DNA from: Candidatus Poseidoniaceae archaeon
Lineage (GTDB): Archaea > Thermoplasmatota > Poseidoniia > Poseidoniales > Poseidoniaceae
Direction: 5' to 3'
Assembly (NCBI GenBank): GCA_028356125.1
Contig: JAOMTZ010000010.1
Location: 1 to 63,115 of the forward strand
Length of the DNA stretch: 63,115 nt
Positions within the stretch are counted from its first letter, which is position 1. Each line of letters starts with the position of its first letter. The notes under the pieces are model-generated. The model saw only the letters and a program-made list of their open reading frames with translations. It did no database searches and was not told where the DNA came from. Shown piece after piece: positions 44,501 to 51,300 of the stretch. A program made the translations under genes and the position numbers.

Positions 44501-45542
44501 AGATGGCGATAGCATTGGCGACAATTCCGATGCCTTTCCCAATAATTCGTCAGAATGGAATGATTCGGATTTAGATGGAGTTGGTGACAATTCTGATGCT
44601 TTACCAAATGATCCGTCTGAAACTGTTGATAGTGATGGAGACGGAATAGGTGACAACTCGGATGCTTATCCCTACCTCAATAATTTCTTGGATTCAGATG
44701 GCGACACCGTACCTGATTTCATGGATGATTTCCCTTCAGATATGACGCAATGGAGGGATTCAGATGGAGACGGATGGGGTGATAACCCCAATGGTGTCAA
44801 TCCTGACCAATGCCCCTTCGTGTCTGGTGTGGAATTGGGGGCAATGCCTGATGGCTCACCTGGAATCGGTTGTCCCCCTCCTGTTTTAGACGAGGATGGT
44901 GACGGTATTGAGGATGGAAATGACGAGTGTCCGAGAACGGACGAATTACTAAATGTCGATACTAACGGCTGCGCAATTAATCAAAAAGATACAGATGATG
45001 ATGGAGTCAATGATTCCATAGATAAGTGTCCTTCCACAATTTATCTGGGATTTGTTGATGAAGAAGGATGTTTACTTGATGAGGACGATGATGGTATTTT
45101 TGATTTGAATGATCGTTGTTTAGAGACGATCCCTGGCAGTGAAATAGATGAAAATGGATGTGAAATTACTATTGAATCTACGAAAGATGATGATGTGTCA
45201 TTTACTAGTAGGATAACTGATGGAGGAACTGAATCAATACTCTCTCTAATCGTAATTTTTGTATTAGTGCTAACATTTTCGATATCGCAGACAAATTATG
45301 GAGCTGCAAAATTACCAAAATCATTTCAATGGATTCAGGTGATTAAGAGTAAGAAACTAGTTGGAAATAAAATCAAGAAAACTTCTCCTGTTATAGAAAC
45401 TAAAGGTAATGAACATCCAGACAAAGATTTGAAGGGAGAAATTAATCCAACTGACAATTATGAATACCTGGAATTCCCGTCGGAAACAGGTGCTTGGTAC
45501 ATCAGAGATGTCGATACTCAAGAATGGAAAAAGTGGGAATAA
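41592..45542 (+). CDS. Giant surface protein: two beta-propellers, Ca-binding TSP3-type repeats, Trp-motif tail (1,316 aa)
   Basis: A signal peptide (LTLVVFTIMIFSSNPFL) is followed by two propeller-like halves (about residues 90-425 and 440-800). They are built of repeats with Asp-box flavour such as SLDSDGILHGLY, ALDSTGNIHVLF, HSNDGMNW and SSTDGYNW. Residues about 860-1180 are thrombospondin-3-like calcium-binding repeats (DSDGDDVGDNSDEFPSNPSE and similar). One membrane helix (SLIVIFVLVLTFSISQ, about 1213-1233) precedes a basic cytoplasmic tail ending with a Trp-rich motif, like the N-terminus of the 38695-39537 gene. Codon use is clearly AT-rich compared with the giant genes elsewhere. Probably a binding or adhesion protein on the cell surface. 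Confidence 0.85.
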   Translation: MKRLTLVVFTIMIFSSNPFLESYEHLDANVDSRSIYPSNPDFSNWTLSPSSGTYHGGTDIQLNDSTNPDLFDVITPRFYAESKINNLTYTGVYKHAVSLDSDGILHGLYTSSLGTENNLTYLKYDGNNWNFSVIITNVEQASLALDSTGNIHVLFTTRTGLDNDYNNRSVKYAHSNDGMNWNISDIANGISPYGPVIKVDNSGKLHTAYWSSSSIRHDTSTDGVNWSYGGTVSSMNTLRFDFELDSNGNPFFLVSNNGLKLVTHDGNSWFEEQVLSTTPITLGSLAIDDSGYAHVVYCDSELYFNYTSNLEGYWSGSVIDTKCDGAGNNQHNSIEIDVSGVIHVSYGHNDGYESNGGSGDALNHATFVKENWIINTIISNSSSNPPAIHDFPMVVDDSCDVHFIVSIPGGPEEFRYIKSKSETTDEYGCDNKIEFKSLLEGNGESLILTDNTHPDSSLGSIAASTTAYVDDDKNLHLTYAGFEGMLNYSIFDGESWITNTVDVNSSLLHSACLGVDSAGNIHIAYASGVSLNFRYATSSDGINWEITNLVAAYRTGESCSLVVDSIDNVHIAYSQNAGQPTEFMYAKRTLSGDNNANWSQYTIDMDTGKDGQISLQVDSSNNPHVVYFGNTNGDGSEKALRYASSTDGYNWTSTIVDSYSGQGAYVGKYNSLVIDSDDNLHVSYSQYNTAPGYPQGILYANKMVGQSWTTTLLYPGERMGSMNHIDTDSSGNIYIISQMRNETSCIGDSLSIYDGQSWSHDSISSICSDYSYVSFSIDSSDHLHMTGMGPNDVLQYRYNSPMYRVTIGFGDYGNVTGTVVNDALIEFTSPPGPFNGDTVNLTLINWKGITIELPFNFTYLDGDLDDDGVANLVDLCPNTLEGDAVDSDGCSEVQKDSDLDGIHNEIDDCPNTGGNSSIESLGCPDADGDGYWDFDDAFPEDSNEWEDSDGDDVGDNSDEFPSNPSEWIDSDGDSIGDNSDAFPNNSSEWNDSDLDGVGDNSDALPNDPSETVDSDGDGIGDNSDAYPYLNNFLDSDGDTVPDFMDDFPSDMTQWRDSDGDGWGDNPNGVNPDQCPFVSGVELGAMPDGSPGIGCPPPVLDEDGDGIEDGNDECPRTDELLNVDTNGCAINQKDTDDDGVNDSIDKCPSTIYLGFVDEEGCLLDEDDDGIFDLNDRCLETIPGSEIDENGCEITIESTKDDDVSFTSRITDGGTESILSLIVIFVLVLTFSISQTNYGAAKLPKSFQWIQVIKSKKLVGNKIKKTSPVIETKGNEHPDKDLKGEINPTDNYEYLEFPSETGAWYIRDVDTQEWKKWE

Positions 45543-45751
45543 TTGTTTTAATCCCATATTTGCTATCCAAACCACCTTCTAACCGTCCTGAGCCCACCCT
45601 AAAAACGTAAAACACCGTCAATGCAGAAGGTTTTTTTAAAATAAAAGACAGTATAACAATTCTCGGTTTAAAGGTCCCCGTTCCAAACACGGGCATTGCA
45701 CAGGGTAGCGTCTAAAACAGGGGGTCGAAGCACTTTGTTGTTTGAAAACCA

Positions 45752-45797
45752 CCCGTTTGAGTGAAAAAAGGGAAAACAGTACCCCGTTTGAGTGAAA
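45752..45797. repeat. 15-bp direct repeat pair next to tRNA-Glu
   Basis: CCCGTTTGAGTGAAA occurs at 45752-45766 and 45783-45797, a 31-bp period ending 11 bases from the tRNA 3' end. Degenerate versions occur at the same spacing in the left copy (41481-41520), so the doublet predates the duplication. A 9-bp inverted repeat (AGCACTTTG at 45729-45737, its complement at 45803-45811) brackets it. Such arrays can be recombinase arm sites. Confidence 0.5.
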
Positions 45798-45825
45798 GTA
45801 GTCAAAGTGCTCGCGCCGGGATTCG
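45757..45825. repeat. Imperfect direct repeat, right copy (intact tRNA end)
   Basis: Counterpart of 41482-41548. It spans the 3' end of tRNA-Glu (45807-45820 is the exact 14-base core) and about 50 bases downstream of the tRNA. Confidence 0.65.
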
Positions 45826-45880
45826 AACCCGGGTCGCCGGGATGAAAACCCGAAATGATGGGCCACTACACCACGCAAGC
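45808..45880 (-). tRNA. tRNA-Glu (UUC)
   Basis: The minus strand folds into a full cloverleaf. The acceptor stem GCTTGCG pairs with CGCGAGC (one G-T pair), with discriminator A. The D-arm contains GTGTAGTGGCCCATCA. The anticodon stem TCGGG pairs with CCCGG around loop TTTTCAT, placing TTC at positions 34-36. The T-arm is CCGGGTTCGAATCCCGG. CCA is not encoded. The gene is the boundary of the candidate islet at 41482-45825. Confidence 0.95.
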
Positions 45881-45904
45881 AGACTAACCCTCGGCGAACG
45901 CTGA

Positions 45905-46513
45905 TTATTGATGAATGTTGGGGTCGACGGCCAAGTTACTCCACCATCGGTATGCTAACCATGTTAGGCCCGCTCCTATGATGAGCAATGCCCCGATTAG
46001 CACCTCTCTGTCCAGTAGCCACCATATCGCATCTAGGGCTTTATCGCCGTACATTCCAACTAGTATTGCTTCGAGCCCGAACCTCAATCCGCGACCGATT
46101 ATACCCGCGATGATGAAAGGTTTCATTTTCATCTCACCCATGCCTGCTGCCCAGCCAAATACCTTGTATGGTATCGGTGAGAATGCTGCGATGAATATTC
46201 CTACAGTTCCATACCTTAGTGTCAAAGCTTCAATCTTTTCGAGATGCCTTTCTGCTTTGAATCGGCTGAACAATGCCCTTCCCCACTTTTTACCAATGTA
46301 ATAACCAACAACACTTCCAAGCACGCTTGTGATAGTTATTACGCCCCATAACCATAGGACAAGTGCCGAATCTCCTTGGGCGTTAACCAGCATTGGTAAA
46401 AATAGCAAATCAGGGGGTACTGGCTGGATGATTGCCTCGGTGAAAGACATGGCTCCTAAACTCAGGGAACCAAATCCGTCGAACCATTCGACAATCGTCT
46501 CTTTCCACGACAT
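45905..46513 (-). CDS. DedA/VTT-family membrane protein (YqaA-like)
   Basis: 202 aa with about five hydrophobic segments and the VTT/SNARE-associated pattern: FTEAIIQPVPPDLLFLPMLV, GSVVGYYIGKKWGRALF and FSPIPYKVFGWAAGMGEMKM. DedA-family proteins act as lipid scramblases or transporters of undecaprenyl/polyprenyl phosphate or phospholipids in the cytoplasmic membrane. ATG 46513. The 3' end is 25 bp from the tRNA-Glu 5' end, on the same strand. Confidence 0.88.
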   Translation of the reverse strand: MSWKETIVEWFDGFGSLSLGAMSFTEAIIQPVPPDLLFLPMLVNAQGDSALVLWLWGVITITSVLGSVVGYYIGKKWGRALFSRFKAERHLEKIEALTLRYGTVGIFIAAFSPIPYKVFGWAAGMGEMKMKPFIIAGIIGRGLRFGLEAILVGMYGDKALDAIWWLLDREVLIGALLIIGAGLTWLAYRWWSNLAVDPNIHQ

Positions 46514-46595
46514 CTAACCCATGGGGTGACAATCACACGAATGAACCCTTTCTTAATCGAAGTCTTGATTGCTGCAAAACCCGACCCCGTGTCAT

Positions 46596-47060
46596 ATGCC
46601 GGTGCTAGATACTGCTGCCTTGCTTCACTGGCCGGTAGAAAGAATGGTCGGTGGGATTGTTGCTCATAGCCAATTAGAGGAGTTACGCCGCTTGTCACCG
46701 CAACGAGCGATGCTCATCGAGTCTATCGATATTGAATGGATGAGTATGGGTACTGGTGACGCAGAGAATGCAGCCGCCACTACTGGAGATCTTCCTCGTC
46801 TCAGCCCTGTTGATTTGGATATTCTTGCGCTTGCACTCGCCACCGGTGAAACATTGTTTACCGATGATTATTCGTTACAGAATGTATGCCGCTCAGTAAG
46901 TCATCCATTTGAAGCGGTTTCAAACAAAAGGAGTAGACAACAATGGTCCTGGGAGTTGAAGTGTATTGGTTGTAGAGCAACTAAGAAAGCCGAGTCACAA
47001 AAAGAAGAAGAATGCGATATTTGTGGTTCACCAATGAAGGTAAAGCGTTCGAGGAACTGA
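46596..47060 (+). CDS. Nob1-like PIN-domain endoribonuclease with zinc ribbon
   Basis: 154 aa. The N-terminal PIN domain shows the acidic active-site residues in PVLDTAALLHWP (Asp5), LSPVDLDILALAL and LFTDDYSLQNV. The C-terminus is a zinc ribbon with two CxxC pairs (CIGC, CDIC) ending in a basic tail. This is the archaeal Nob1 organisation, an endonuclease that trims the 3' end of pre-16S rRNA during small-subunit maturation. ATG 46596 gives the proper PIN start. The frame extends upstream to 46569 but the extra residues are not conserved. Convergent with tatA (6-bp gap). Confidence 0.88.
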   Translation: MPVLDTAALLHWPVERMVGGIVAHSQLEELRRLSPQRAMLIESIDIEWMSMGTGDAENAAATTGDLPRLSPVDLDILALALATGETLFTDDYSLQNVCRSVSHPFEAVSNKRSRQQWSWELKCIGCRATKKAESQKEEECDICGSPMKVKRSRN

Positions 47061-47066
47061 AATTTT

Positions 47067-47360
47067 TCATTCCTCTGAGGCCGAGATCTCTTTCTCAACT
47101 TCTTCTGTAGTTTTACCAGTAGGGTCGATTCCTGCAGCTTCTGCCTTTTGTGCAATCTCTACATCCTTGGTTTTTCCACCAGCGTCCAGGTCACTTTCAG
47201 TATTAGTGTTTGATGGCATTGCAGTAACCTCATTCAATCCTTTTTGGAACTCACCTTTCGACTGACCAGCAGCCCTTGCGAGTTTAGGTAGTCTCTCCGC
47301 TCCAAACAGTAAGAAGAAGATAGCGAGCAGAATCATGATTTCAAATGGTCCGAACCTCAT
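47067..47360 (-). CDS. tatA: Twin-arginine translocase subunit TatA
   Basis: 97 aa. A single N-terminal membrane helix (EIMILLAIFFLLFG) is followed by the FG hinge and amphipathic helix (AERLPKLARAAGQSKGEFQK), then an acidic tail. This is the TatA/E pattern that forms the pore for folded-protein export; its partner TatC is not in the window. ATG 47360 is chosen over an upstream ATG at 47402 because the latter adds unrelated residues. Confidence 0.92.
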   Translation of the reverse strand: MRFGPFEIMILLAIFFLLFGAERLPKLARAAGQSKGEFQKGLNEVTAMPSNTNTESDLDAGGKTKDVEIAQKAEAAGIDPTGKTTEEVEKEISASEE

Positions 47361-47413
47361 TTTGTTCCCTCTGTTATGCCCGAGTGGCTCCCGCTTTGTC
47401 AATCAATCGGCTG

Positions 47414-47647
47414 TTAGCCGCCAGAAACGGGTGGAAGGAGAGCAACTTCATCTCCTTCATCTAATGGTTCATCTTCACCGACTTGTTTACCGTTAATGCT
47501 GACCATAAGTCCCTGACTGAGCCACATGTCAATCCCAATCTCTTCCAGTAGGAAACGTACAGATGAACTAGGAGGGACCTCAATATTATGCTCTCTGCCG
47601 CCAATCTGTTCAGCTAGAGGCCCAAAAGCAATCACTTTCACCTGCAT
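47414..47647 (-). CDS. MoaD/ThiS-like ubiquitin-fold protein (SAMP-like)
   Basis: 77 aa beta-grasp protein ending in the characteristic Gly-Gly (PPVSGG) needed for adenylation and thiocarboxylate or isopeptide formation. The MQVKVIAFGPLAEQIGGRE start and DEVALLPP strand match MoaD. It could supply sulfur for molybdopterin, modify tRNA, or act as a small archaeal protein modifier. The frame stays open far upstream (to 48070) only because it runs antisense through the ABC gene. ATG 47647 fits the fold. Divergent from the ABC ATPase gene, 52 bp apart. Confidence 0.9.
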   Translation of the reverse strand: MQVKVIAFGPLAEQIGGREHNIEVPPSSSVRFLLEEIGIDMWLSQGLMVSINGKQVGEDEPLDEGDEVALLPPVSGG

Positions 47648-47699
47648 GACCACGCTATTGAGCACCAACTTATCAACCCGTGGCGGCGTGTTCGGTACA

Positions 47700-48380
47700 A
47701 TGGCAGTCGCACTTGCATGTGAAGGGCTTTGGAAGATATACGAAATGGGCGATGAAAAAGTCCAAGCCGTAAGAGGAATCGACCTTGAGATTAAGCAAGG
47801 CGAGATGGTTGCTATTATGGGACCATCGGGTTGCGGGAAGACAACGCTTCTCAATATTCTATCAGGTATTGATGATCCCTCTGCTGGACAAGTGGAAGTT
47901 GCTGGGAAGCCACTATTTGGTATCAGTGACGATGAAAGAACAAATCTCCGAGGCAGAGAGATGGGTTTCATATTCCAAAAGTTCCATCTCTTAGAAGTCA
48001 TGAATGCTGTAGAGAATGTCGAAATCCCACTTTTGTTGTTAGGAGATGAACCTTCTGTAGCGAGAACCAAAGCCCTTGATGCGCTGGAAAAAGTAGGCTT
48101 AGGTGACAGAAGTGAACACAGGCCCGCTGAATTGTCAGGCGGCCAGCAACAGAGAGTTTCTATCGCTAGGGCACTTGTTCACAAGCCCTCTGTGATATTG
48201 TGTGACGAACCAACAGGTAACTTAGATTCGACAACTAGCGACCAAGTCATGGAGTTGCTACTTGATTTGAATCAGTCGGGTTCAACTCTGATTATCGTAA
48301 CTCATGACAATGCTATTGCAAAACATTGCTCTCGTATAGTACGAATCATGGATGGCCGTATATTGAACGAAGAGGAATAA
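47700..48380 (+). CDS. ABC transporter ATPase, LolD/MacB type
   Basis: 226 aa cytoplasmic ATPase. Walker A is GPSGCGKTT (residues 41-49), the Q-loop is in IFQKFHLLEVMNAVENVEIP, the signature is LSGGQQQR (about 145-152), and Walker B is VILCDEPTGNLD. THDNAIAKH holds the switch His. LolD/MacB-type ATPases pair with FtsX-fold permeases to drive mechanical work or extrude lipoproteins and peptides. The permease gene starts 2 bases after its stop (ATG 48383). ATG 47700 gives the standard N-terminus. Confidence 0.95.
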   Translation: MAVALACEGLWKIYEMGDEKVQAVRGIDLEIKQGEMVAIMGPSGCGKTTLLNILSGIDDPSAGQVEVAGKPLFGISDDERTNLRGREMGFIFQKFHLLEVMNAVENVEIPLLLLGDEPSVARTKALDALEKVGLGDRSEHRPAELSGGQQQRVSIARALVHKPSVILCDEPTGNLDSTTSDQVMELLLDLNQSGSTLIIVTHDNAIAKHCSRIVRIMDGRILNEEE

Positions 48381-48382
48381 AT

Positions 48383-51300
48383 ATGCTATTCGAAACCTTG
48401 GCAGTAATTGTGTTGATATTACCTATCAGCGCAAGCTCTGCATGGGGTTTGAGAAATGACTTCTTCAAGAAATGGTATATTTTAATTCTAGCATTAGGTC
48501 CAATTATCGATGCTTGGATAATTTGGTACTTATTGAATTGGCTTGAATTAGGATTTGTTGCAACTTGGGGTTGCACAATTTCAGCAGGTCTAATCTCATG
48601 CGTCTTTTTGCAGCCTTTGTTGTCTCCTCGGCGCCTGGTAGTATTCCGACTATCCTGGCAGCAAGTCAAACGTAGGCCGAGGCAGGCGGCTCTGATGATG
48701 GCTGGATTGCTAATTGCGTCATCAATTATTACATCTTCACTTGTAGTGGGTGATAGCCTAGATGCAACTTTGAGTAAAGAAGTAGAATCGGTGTATGGGG
48801 ATACTGATTTATTGATTTACCAAAAAGATAGACGAACTGGTTTTTCCTATGATATGGATTTGAATTTGACAACACTATTCGGGCAATCACTTCTAGCGTC
48901 AGGTTTAGCAGATCAGTGGAGCCATGGTTTGGACACGACTGCGACTTTATCTCGAGCAGACGGCCAGGCAATACCGTCTGCTGGCTGGTATGCATACTCC
49001 GGGTGGGAAGGGGTTGCTATCAATCAAGTCGCCTCTGATGAGTTGGAATTAGTTGCTGGTGATTTGGTAGAAGTATCTTGGTACTCATATTCTGATGATG
49101 CTGAGTTGATTAGAACATCTGAGAATGTGACGATAGGTTCTGTGATCGAGATGGAGGGCCGTGGTGCGATGAGTGGGACAAATTCACCTGCAATCTTCAC
49201 TTCACTTGAGTTGAGCCAACAACTACAATCTAAAAGTTGGAAAGTTAACATGCTCAGAGTGTCGATGTTTGAGGATTTAGGAGCCTCTGAACACATACCT
49301 GATGTCAAATTATTGTTCAATCAATTGATTGATTACGAATCCGCTGGGTTTGATATTAATGCAGATGGTGATGCGATTTCGATATCTAATGGGGTCGGTT
49401 TGGGCCGCCTAGATTCAACATTTATGGAGTCCTGGAATGAAAACTCGACAATGCTTCTCGATGGTGGAACTGCTATGGAGGTTCTTCAAATACCTCTGAA
49501 GCAAATCGAACAATCTGCCAAAATAATGACCCTCCCAGATGATAGAGTCGATGAGATTCTAATTACTGATGAAGGGGATTGGTATGTTTCAGGTGGAGCA
49601 GTATCTTTCCAAATTGATAGGGGCGGTTCCAGTCACGGATGGGAAGTTCCCAATGGAGGCCTGATAAATGATGTAACATTACTCAGCGATTCTCTTTTAG
49701 TAGCTCATAGCGATGGGTTGAGTGAAATCCCTAACGATAGAGATGAAGATTTAATTCACCATTCCGAAGGAGAAGAGGTCCTAATCGCTGCTTTCTTGCC
49801 TCAAGGACTTCCAGATTTACCATCTACTATCTTCTCGATGGATTATTTGAATAATTCAGGCGAAGACTGGATTGCAGTAAAACACCTGACTGGTAACGAA
49901 GTGCATCGCTATGTCGGCGAAGAATGGGTGGAGTTTGCAATTTCAGGGGAATGGCTAGCCTTTGATGAAGAAGTTTTGATTGGAACACCAAATAATTGGA
50001 TCACTTCTACAGGAATATCTTCCCCATTAGGTTTGGATGCTATGAAAGGCGGCCTGTTGGCAGATAACGAATCCCTGTACAAATTCAACGGCCAAGTAAA
50101 TCTCCTTTCGAATTACGACTCAATATGCGATAAGAGGGTATTTGCACATGACGGAGAAGTTCTATGTTCTACTGCGTTTGGAGTGATGGTCGACGATGGC
50201 GAATTGTCCCCGCGCCTTCCAGTTACGGTTGACATTGGTGGATTTGGTATAATGCCACAACTATTGTTGGCTACAGATGGTGCATTATCTCCGGCTAAAG
50301 GTGACATCCTAATCTCATCTAGGCTGTCCTATCTTAATTCTTCAGAGAATGTTCTGCTAAATGGTTTAGTTCCGTGGGCATATGGTGATCAGTTACCTCT
50401 GACCTTGGAGATAGAAGGCAACATGTCGTCAATAGACGCTCCTGGCTTAGAGGAATTAGAATCCATAATAATCGGCTTTGTCAATTTATCAGATGGTGAA
50501 GAGTTAGCTGCAGCATCTGATGGAGAGCGTAGTATTCTGGTAATCAATGGCGGAAACCAGACTTCGGTTGTGATTTGGCTGAATAATGTGTCTGGCGTAG
50601 ACTCGATGAATCTCAAGATAGTGGCTGCCAAGGAGGAAGCGCTAGCTGCGGCCAGTGAAGGGGCAGGCGCTCTATCTGCTATGTTCCTAGTCTTCGGAGC
50701 ATTCACAATCGGTGCAGGGATTCTATTGGTTCTTACCATAGTGATGATGCTAGCCGATAGTCGAAGGTCCGATGAAGCGATTATTCGGGCCATTGGCTTG
50801 AAGCGTTCAGACATGCGTTCCCTATCTCTTATGGAAGGGATGATGACATCTTCTGCAGCATCTATTCTTGGCGGAGTGTTTGGCCTATTCCTCGCTTGGT
50901 TAATCTCCTTGGCATTCAACAGTGTCTTTGCCAGTGCGGGAGTGGACGGAGTCTCATTTTCATTCAGTTATGACAGCATGCTTATCGGTGCCTCATACGG
51001 GTTCTTGATAGCGATGGTTACACTTTGGCTTACAGCGTTTTGGACTAGCCGTCTCAACATAGTACAGGCCCTGCGCAATCTTTCACCTATGCGCAGCAGA
51101 GGGATTCCATGGTGGCTAATGCTGTTATTGATCGTGTTCATTGGAGGCGGAATGTTGTCTGGATTAACAATACTAACAATCGATTCATCATCTTCACTAA
51201 GATTCGCCTTGTGGCACATCATGGCTTCTATGATGATTATTGGTTTAGTCCCGGTTTTCACATATGTCCTTCCACATGTTATGGGCTGGCCAATACGTAA

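Larger units (their letters stand above)
41482..45825. mobile_element. Candidate tRNA-Glu-targeted integrated islet (4.3 kb)
   Basis: The segment is bounded by direct repeats that duplicate the 3' end of tRNA-Glu and about 50 bases beyond it. The intact tRNA lies at the right end, with the far copy to the left, downstream of the tRNA's 3' end. It carries one gene, the AT-rich 1,316-aa surface protein. No integrase is recognisable, so if this was an integrative element it has lost its recombinase or was moved in trans. The repeats' 75% identity implies an old event. Tandem duplication of the tRNA region followed by decay is the alternative. Confidence 0.4.

Noticed and set aside
44165-45130. 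Repetitive GAT/GGT-rich DNA that could be mistaken for a satellite or CRISPR array
   Set aside because: The periodicity follows codons of calcium-binding DxDGDG repeats within one long frame; spacers are not unique sequence blocks.
45677-45693. T-arm-like hairpin (CCCGT, 7-nt loop, ACGGG)
   Set aside because: The loop lacks the TTC consensus and no acceptor, D or anticodon arm surrounds it; at most a decayed remnant.
45636-45878. Minus-strand frame of 80 codons overlapping the tRNA region
   Set aside because: Its central part is just the translation of the tRNA-Glu cloverleaf and flanking repeats; no protein family resemblance.
47648-48070. Upstream extension of the MoaD-like frame, 141 extra codons
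   Set aside because: It runs antisense through the well-supported ABC ATPase; the MoaD fold starts exactly at ATG 47647.
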